Source: Candidatus Iainarchaeum sp.
GTDB lineage: Archaea > Iainarchaeota > Iainarchaeia > Iainarchaeales > JAGHAR01
Reading direction: 5' to 3'
Length of the DNA: 11,200 nucleotides
NCBI GenBank assembly: GCA_021161405.1
Contig: JAGHAR010000133.1
Location: 1 to 11,200, forward strand
A model generated the notes under the pieces. It did not search any database and was not told the origin of the DNA. It was given only the letters and a program-made list of their open reading frames with translations. A program made the position numbers and the translations under genes. Shown piece by piece: positions 6,543-11,200 of the stretch. Every line of letters starts with the position of its first letter. The stretch's first letter is position 1.

Positions 6543-7610
6543 GTTGTGTAATCTTTTTAATGCTTCTAATTTTTCTTTGTTGCCGAGTTTTGCATTTTCA
6601 ATAGCTTCTCTCAATTCGTTTGTTATGCGGTCCATCAGCTTCCTGTCAACAGGAAAAGGCACACCGTCTTTGCCTCCAACAGTGAAGCTGTATTTAACCG
6701 GATCACGCCAATCCGCTTCGCAACCATAGATTAACTCGCTTATTAGAGCTAACGCCCTTACAGTTGATTTTCCAAAACCTTTAATCATTAGTAACTCCTC
6801 AAATTTTTTTGGCTGTAGCTCATATGCTTCGCGAAGAGCAGCCCAATTTATATTTCTTGGCATGACAAGATGCTTATCATTATTAGAGCGGTTCCAATTG
6901 AACAGATTTCTTTGCTTAGAGACAAACAACTTACTAATTCTTTTGGCAAAATTTTTTTCTCTAACCAAATCCAGAATCGTCTTCTTATTTTCGTTGCTTT
7001 TCCTTGAGGTTAGATTTATCACTTTGCTTGCTTTCAGATCGGAGCAGATAGCTGAATGTGGCTCAATACAGAATTTGTTCAAATCAACATTGTACCAATG
7101 ATAACGCCTTGCGTATCTTTGCTGTGTATTTAGCCCTTGTTGTACTACACACCAATTCATTTCTTTATCAAATATTATTGCGTGATGGTAAAGATCAAAA
7201 CCATCCTGTAAAGCAGCAGAATCTGTCTTTGCAGAAGCTCTGCTGGCCAAAATTAGTTTGTTGCATTCCTCTGCAAGTTTCCAACTCTTAGCATATTCTT
7301 TAATTTCCTGTAATGTTGCTTTGGCAGTTCTTCCTTTACCACCGCATACCGCTATACCAATGCCAGAATTTTTCAGCGCTTCTTTCAGAGCAGCGATTGT
7401 TACTGTTGTTGTGCCACTAGAATGCCAATCAAAACCGAGAACGCAGCTAAACGCCTGAAACCAGAACGGATTTGAAATCCTTTCAAGAAAGTTTTTTGTA
7501 CCGAATTCCTCAACAATTATGTTGCTTATCTCTGCCGCAAGCCTTACCATTCTATTAAAAAGCCATCTCGGAGCATTTCCATAGTGCAATGGAAGATCTG
7601 CATATTGCAT
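6531..7610 (-). CDS. DUF763 protein with helix-hairpin-helix motif
   Basis: This 359-residue protein belongs to the DUF763 family (COG1415), found in archaea and some bacteria and without an assigned function that I know of. Family landmarks run in order: A-D-L-P-L-H at 4-9, A-P-R-W-L-F at 13-18, N-P-F-W-F-Q-A at 47-53, G-F-D-W-H-S-S-G at 59-66, C-G-G-K-G-R-T at 89-95, A-A-L-Q-D-G-F-D-L-Y-H-H at 132-143, V-V-Q-Q-G-L-N at 155-161 and A-R-R-Y-H-W at 167-172. A helix-hairpin-helix (L-L-M-I-K-G-F-G-K-S-T near 273-283) suggests nucleic acid binding. Conserved D, H, Q and R clusters would suit an enzyme, but this is inference. The start is ATG 7610, which begins directly at the conserved N-terminus; an AT-rich box about 25 bases upstream suggests a leaderless message. 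Transcribed alone. Confidence 0.9.
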   Translation of the reverse strand: MQYADLPLHYGNAPRWLFNRMVRLAAEISNIIVEEFGTKNFLERISNPFWFQAFSCVLGFDWHSSGTTTVTIAALKEALKNSGIGIAVCGGKGRTAKATLQEIKEYAKSWKLAEECNKLILASRASAKTDSAALQDGFDLYHHAIIFDKEMNWCVVQQGLNTQQRYARRYHWYNVDLNKFCIEPHSAICSDLKASKVINLTSRKSNENKKTILDLVREKNFAKRISKLFVSKQRNLFNWNRSNNDKHLVMPRNINWAALREAYELQPKKFEELLMIKGFGKSTVRALALISELIYGCEADWRDPVKYSFTVGGKDGVPFPVDRKLMDRITNELREAIENAKLGNKEKLEALKRLHNKLS

Positions 7611-7693
7611 ATAAAAATCTCTCTACTTTTGTTTTTTTAATTTTGTAAGTTGGTTGCCACTAAAGATTTAAACCCTTACTACAGAGAATTATT
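7611..7693. promoter_or_regulatory. Divergent promoter region
   Basis: This 83-base gap separates two divergent genes. TTTAAA at 7667-7672 is centred about 24 bases before the plus-strand ATG at 7694. An A-rich tract on the minus strand (reverse of about 7628-7640) lies about 25 bases before the ATG at 7610. Neither start has a clear ribosome binding site, which suggests leaderless transcripts both ways. This is inferred from spacing. Confidence 0.5.
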
Positions 7694-8179
7694 ATGCGCT
7701 TTCAGTTTGCTGTTGTTATTGGCATTATTATCTTTGCTATTTTCGCATGGCTTGTTTATATTTCTCTATCGGCTTCTTTTCTTCCTGCGCAGACATTAAA
7801 CATTCAGCGAAGTTTGTGTGCGCTGCAAACACAACAGATGTTGGAAAGAGCAGTGCAGAACATACAAACAAAAGTATTGCTGCCATCTACTCCTATAAAA
7901 TATGTCGAATTCCGAACTCCGCCTGCAAATTTTCCCTGTTCGCGCGAATTTTTGGACAATATTACGATAAAACTACAGAGAGCGGATTCATCATTATGTG
8001 CGCGAGAGTTAGGAATAGATAGCCAATGCTTTGAGATAATTCTCAATACCTCGGAATTTTCAGTGCGTGAGTATTTGGCTATTCCTACAGAGGTAAATAT
8101 CTGTACAACGTTGGCTATAGACTTCGGCAGATATGCCATTCTTTATGACGGCAACAATTTCTGCCTTAGAAAAATATAG
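7694..8179 (+). CDS. Hypothetical membrane-anchored protein with six cysteines
   Basis: This is a 161-residue protein whose family I do not recognise. After M-R-F-Q it has one strongly hydrophobic segment (about residues 5-28), then a polar domain of about 130 residues. This fits an N-terminal anchor or uncleaved signal with the domain outside the cell. Six cysteines fall at 42, 82, 102, 112, 137 and 157, all in the presumed external part and allowing up to three disulfides. There is no lipobox and no class III pilin signal that I can see. ATG 7694 is supported by a TATA-like box 24 bases upstream. The gene stands alone and meets the M24 peptidase gene stop to stop (TAG|CTA at 8177-8182). It is very probably a real gene, because it fills the gap exactly and has a proper promoter distance. 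Confidence 0.75.
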   Translation: MRFQFAVVIGIIIFAIFAWLVYISLSASFLPAQTLNIQRSLCALQTQQMLERAVQNIQTKVLLPSTPIKYVEFRTPPANFPCSREFLDNITIKLQRADSSLCARELGIDSQCFEIILNTSEFSVREYLAIPTEVNICTTLAIDFGRYAILYDGNNFCLRKI

Positions 8180-9214
8180 CTAAATCTCTATTAGCTCTCT
8201 AGGAGCATTGCTGAGTTTCTTTATTTTCCTGCTTTTAACCACTATAACGTCTTCTATTCTTACTCCGCCCTCTTTGCCATAATATGCTGGCTCAACTGTA
8301 AAAACATTCCCTTTCATAATTACATCCTTTGAATCCGCAAGAAAGCCAACAGGATAATCGTGTACTCTTAAGCCAATTCCGTGCCCTAATCCATGCTTAA
8401 GTTCCTGCTTCAGAATTTTTTTTGCTTCTTTGTTTATTCTTTCGAATATTTCTGCGGCTTTCTCTCCCGGCCTTATGTTTTCCTCTGCCAGTTCTTTCAG
8501 CTTGAGTACTTTTTTGTAAATCTCTCGTTCTTTGCGTGTTGCTTTGCCTACGAAAAATGTCCTGCTTGTGTCTGAGCAGTAATTCTTCCATTTTATACCG
8601 AGGTCAATAAGCAAAAAACCATTTCTAATTTTTTTGTTAAATGAGAGAGCATGTGGAATCGATGAATTTCTCCCGGAAGCTACTATAAATTCGAATGCTG
8701 TATCTATTGCTTTCCTTTTAACCTCAAACTCAAGCAATGCTTTCAACTCAGCTTCTGTTGTATTTCTTTCTATTAGCTGCGGTACTTTATTAATTAATCT
8801 TTCAGCAATCTTTTGCGCAATTTTTATGCGCCCTATTTCCTTTTCTTCCTTGACAGCGCGTAGTTTTCCAAGAATTTTTTCGGCGTTTATTGGCCTTTTC
8901 AATCTTAATTTCTTTTTTGTGTTCAATGTTAAGCTAGAGAAGTTAAGGGCTATCTTTCCCTTCTCTTTATCCAGGAAGGAAAGGAATTCTTTCTTCGATT
9001 TTAGCTTTACTATCTCTATTCCTTTTGCCTTTGTTTCTACAGGAGAAAGTTGCGAACAAAAAAGCACAGCCTTATTTTCCTTTAAAAAGAGCCAATTTTC
9101 GCTTAAATCTTTGTTGCTCTCTATGAAATAGTTTACATTTTCATCTCTAATTAACAAAGCATCCACGTTTGCCATAGAGAAGAATTTCTTCACGCGGTTT
9201 TTATTGAGTTTCAT
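8180..9214 (-). CDS. M24 family Xaa-Pro dipeptidase (prolidase-like)
   Basis: This 344-residue metallopeptidase of the creatinase/prolidase (pita-bread) fold probably removes residues ahead of proline in short peptides in the cytoplasm. All five metal ligands are present with family spacing: D204 (L-L-I-D-L-G), D215 (S-D-T-S-R), H278 (G-L-G-H-G-I-G), E308 (T-V-E-P) and E321 (R-I-E-D-V). H188 in S-S-I-P-H-A matches the substrate-binding histidine of archaeal prolidase. Residues 1-110 form a short creatinase-like N-terminal domain. Length matches the Pyrococcus-type enzyme (about 350). The ATG overlaps the stop of the M29 gene as ATGA (9211-9214), with AGGAG a little upstream, so it is the last gene of a three-gene operon. 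Xaa-Pro dipeptidase versus aminopeptidase cannot be separated by sequence alone. Confidence 0.92.
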   Translation of the reverse strand: MKLNKNRVKKFFSMANVDALLIRDENVNYFIESNKDLSENWLFLKENKAVLFCSQLSPVETKAKGIEIVKLKSKKEFLSFLDKEKGKIALNFSSLTLNTKKKLRLKRPINAEKILGKLRAVKEEKEIGRIKIAQKIAERLINKVPQLIERNTTEAELKALLEFEVKRKAIDTAFEFIVASGRNSSIPHALSFNKKIRNGFLLIDLGIKWKNYCSDTSRTFFVGKATRKEREIYKKVLKLKELAEENIRPGEKAAEIFERINKEAKKILKQELKHGLGHGIGLRVHDYPVGFLADSKDVIMKGNVFTVEPAYYGKEGGVRIEDVIVVKSRKIKKLSNAPRELIEI

Positions 9215-10956
9215 ATAAGAAGTTCTCCTCTCTTAATTATGAATATTTTTTCATTTCTCTTTTTCACAAAGACATTAAGCTTCTGCCTTGGTGCATTTAT
9301 AACAGCGTCTATATGGTATAATGTTTCTCTTTCCGGTTCATAGCCAGAGCCGATAGCTACATGCATCATCTTTGCAATCTTTTCACATTCTATGAGATAT
9401 CTTCCGAGTTTAGCATTTGGGTTTGTATTTATTGCTACCTCTCCAATTCCGTTGAAATTCTTTTTATATGTTTCTATTATTCTCTTCGGCAATGCTTTTG
9501 TTTTTTCCATCTGCTTTATGAGCTGCCAGCTTTCCTTTTTCTTCTTTTCTATTGCTTTTATAATCTTCTTGGGCCCATTTGTTATTTTATACCTAAAACC
9601 GCGAAATTCTATAACAAGGGGGTTGTTTTTAGGTATTACATAACTTCTATCAATACTGACAGTAACATCAGCCATCATTTTTCCCTGCATCCTACCTGGA
9701 GTAAAGAAAACCTCTCCAGCTGGAAAGTTTCCGTAGTTGCCTGCGAGCACATTAAATAATTTTTTAGCTTCGTGATTTATTTTGCTTTTTAGGTTGGCAT
9801 CATCACTTTCGAACAGCTTTACTGTTTTCAAATCAACACTGAATTCAGTTTTAAACCTGCCAAGCTTTTTTCCTTCAACATACAATTTATCTCCTAATTC
9901 GAGAATTTTCTTTATTTTTGCGTATCTCTTTCTTAGTTCCATATAATCTATGTTGCAGCTATTAACAAATCTCTCTATAGGCAAAGTTTCTGTAATTGCA
10001 TATCTCATTGTTGGTCTTCTTCTATCTATTGCTGTTTGTTTCAACCAGAACGGCTTTAAAAACATTTGCCCAGGGCTTTGCCACCTTGTTTTTCTTTGCA
10101 AATCTGGATAGCCAACAGTTAAACCAAATATATGTTTACCCGCATATCCCTTGCCGTGTATTCCGAACACAGCGTCAGCAAATTCAAAATTCATATTGTG
10201 CTTTAAAGCGAATTTTTTGAATTTTTTAAACACCTCTTCATTTACGTTGCGGTCATACCAGCAGCCCTTTAGTGTTGCTGCTAAATCATCACACCTTACT
10301 GGAAAATCCAGCTGCGATTCTTTCATCGTTGAACTTCCTAAATATACCTTCCTACATATTTTCTTTGCTTCATTTGCAAAGCTATATGCTATAGCAAAAT
10401 TATCTAGATAATCCTGCAGAGGCAAATCTAATCTTTTTGGAACAAGTTCGAATACAACGCTGAATGTTTCGTCTTTTTTCAATCCGAAAGCATTTTTCAA
10501 AATATTTTTTGCTGTTTTTCGCAGCTTTAAATTGTTTCTTCTTCGTTGATTTAGCCATGATGTTCTGTATCTTATAATTTTTCCGCTTCTTTCTTCTTTA
10601 AAGCCGGAGTTTGTTCCTTTCAACATAAACTCTGGCTCTTTAAACAATTTTCTAAATTCTTTCTTCTTGTCTTTCTTTTCTACATCGCTAATAAAATCGA
10701 TAAGTTCTTTTTCTTTCTTCTTGTAGCTTTTCCAGCATATTTTCAAGTTTTCCAGCATATTGTTTTTTCCTTTATGATGAGTAAACACGCTGATATCAGC
10801 ACCTAATTCATGAATCGCTCTGCTTAAAGGAGCTAAACTAAAGAAGGCCTTCCAGTTGCTCAAAGCAATTTCTACAACAATAAGATCCTTTTTCTTTACC
10901 CCTAATTTTTTCAAATCTCTTTTTATACTGCTTACCTCTTTCCAAAATTTCTGCAT
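9211..10956 (-). CDS. M29-type metalloaminopeptidase, enlarged form
   Basis: This 581-residue protein has a C-terminal half that matches M29 aminopeptidases (AmpT/AmpS, COG2309), which take N-terminal residues from peptides with a two-metal centre. The expected ligands and catalytic residues are E415 (F-P-A-G-E-V-F), E506 (G-I-G-E-V), H532, Y539, H548 and D550 (H-I-D). The H-to-Y step of 7 and the H-x-D spacing equal those of characterised enzymes. It is far longer than the usual 370-410 residues. Residues 20-62 look like the family's N-terminal Rossmann-like start, while a Lys-rich stretch (about 63-300) and a helical insert of about 25 residues (460-492) are extra. ATG 10956 is preceded by AGGAAGTGA, whose TGA is the stop of the upstream small gene. 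An ATG at 11094 would extend the frame through that gene and is rejected. Confidence 0.85.
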   Translation of the reverse strand: MQKFWKEVSSIKRDLKKLGVKKKDLIVVEIALSNWKAFFSLAPLSRAIHELGADISVFTHHKGKNNMLENLKICWKSYKKKEKELIDFISDVEKKDKKKEFRKLFKEPEFMLKGTNSGFKEERSGKIIRYRTSWLNQRRRNNLKLRKTAKNILKNAFGLKKDETFSVVFELVPKRLDLPLQDYLDNFAIAYSFANEAKKICRKVYLGSSTMKESQLDFPVRCDDLAATLKGCWYDRNVNEEVFKKFKKFALKHNMNFEFADAVFGIHGKGYAGKHIFGLTVGYPDLQRKTRWQSPGQMFLKPFWLKQTAIDRRRPTMRYAITETLPIERFVNSCNIDYMELRKRYAKIKKILELGDKLYVEGKKLGRFKTEFSVDLKTVKLFESDDANLKSKINHEAKKLFNVLAGNYGNFPAGEVFFTPGRMQGKMMADVTVSIDRSYVIPKNNPLVIEFRGFRYKITNGPKKIIKAIEKKKKESWQLIKQMEKTKALPKRIIETYKKNFNGIGEVAINTNPNAKLGRYLIECEKIAKMMHVAIGSGYEPERETLYHIDAVINAPRQKLNVFVKKRNEKIFIIKRGELLI

Positions 10957-10960
10957 AGAT

Positions 10961-11140
10961 TCACTTCCTTTTGAGATAGGGCATGCCTGTTTGCTTGTTT
11001 TCTTTAACAACATAGCCGCTTGGCAGATCAATTGCGTTGTTCTGCTCTCTGCTGAAATAATATAAAGGGGTTCCTCCGCGACCCTCTTTGACATGTAGAT
11101 AGTAGGTTATTCCTTTCTTGTTTTTGTATGAGAAAGCCAA
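10961..11140 (-). CDS. Conserved 59-residue small protein, TTG start
   Basis: Reading the minus strand from TTG (11138-11140) to TGA (10961-10963) gives a 59-residue basic, soluble protein starting M-A-F-S-Y-K-N-K-K-G and ending M-P-Y-L-K-R-K. Its pattern (Y-Y-L-H-V-K, then L-Y-Y-F-S, A-I-D-L-P-x-G-Y and K-x-T-G-M-P-x-L-K) resembles a small conserved hypothetical protein I have seen in archaea and some bacteria; the function is unknown. A near-perfect ribosome binding site, GAGGTGG (11145-11151), lies four bases before the TTG. The gene is the first of an operon with the two peptidases: only four bases separate its stop from the M29 start, and its stop is part of that gene's ribosome binding site. 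It occupies the same bases as a spurious N-terminal extension of the M29 frame and so is easily missed. Confidence 0.85.
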   Translation of the reverse strand: MAFSYKNKKGITYYLHVKEGRGGTPLYYFSREQNNAIDLPSGYVVKENKQTGMPYLKRK

Positions 11141-11144
11141 ATAA

Positions 11145-11180
11145 CCACCTCAATATAAAATAATAAAAATTTTATATAAC
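11145..11180 (-). promoter_or_regulatory. Promoter and ribosome binding site of the peptidase operon
   Basis: On the minus strand a TATA-like TTATATAAAATTTT (about 11166-11179) precedes a short A/T stretch and then GAGGTGG at 11145-11151, complementary to the archaeal 16S rRNA 3' end. Transcription would start roughly at 11150, leaving a very short leader. The bases beyond 11180 to the window end show nothing I can assign. Confidence 0.5.
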
Positions 11181-11200
11181 TCCTTTCTACAATATTACTA

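Noticed and set aside
8634..9131. 165-codon open frame on the plus strand
   Set aside because: It is fully antisense to the M24 peptidase, whose metal ligands are intact; its Phe/Ser-rich product reflects the complement of Lys/Glu codons.
10728..10761. Direct repeat TTTTCCAGCATATT with a 20-base period
   Set aside because: Only two copies, inside the M29 gene and out of frame with each other; most likely chance in AT-rich coding sequence.
10957..11094. N-terminal extension of the M29 gene from the ATG at 11094
   Set aside because: It lies inside the better supported 59-residue gene in another frame, has no ribosome binding site of its own, and ATG 10956 has a good one.
1..11200. CRISPR array, insertion sequence, prophage or defence system
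   Set aside because: No regularly spaced repeats, transposase, terminal inverted repeats or defence-type genes are seen; genes are core-type and densely packed.

Overview
The window looks like a chromosomal segment of a small-genome, AT-rich archaeon. The evidence is an archaeal-type Lhr helicase with its partner phosphoesterase, archaeal-type enolase, DUF763, a prolidase, a tRNA gene without an encoded CCA, GGAGGTG-type ribosome binding sites, TATA-like boxes about 25 nt upstream of apparently leaderless starts, and very tight gene packing. A DPANN-type lineage is plausible from the compaction and the lysine-rich coding, but the sequence here does not prove it. I see no mobile element, CRISPR array, defence island or recognisable foreign block. 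This reads as ordinary core genome with a few overlooked small features.

Left part (1-3803, plus strand): a DNA-repair-type operon of three overlapping genes. It holds an Lhr-family helicase cut off at its 5' end, a COG1407/PdeM-like metallophosphoesterase and a PflX-like radical SAM protein. A minus-strand YfcE-like phosphoesterase (3804-4526) meets it tail to tail with no base between the stop codons. It shares a palindromic TATA region with a divergent plus-strand pair: a PPC/DUF296 protein and enolase (4593-6301).

Middle (6302-7693): tRNA-Pro(CGG) on the minus strand, two intergenic hairpins of unknown role, and a DUF763 protein whose last four codons, including the stop, are tandemly duplicated. 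A short divergent promoter region follows.

Right part (7694-11200): a small plus-strand membrane-anchored protein with six cysteines meets, again with directly abutting stops, a minus-strand three-gene operon. In transcription order the operon encodes a 59-residue protein with a TTG start, which is easily missed, then an unusually long M29-type aminopeptidase, then an M24-type Xaa-Pro peptidase. The junctions (a ribosome binding site running into the upstream stop, and an ATGA overlap) imply translational coupling and a shared role in breaking down peptides.
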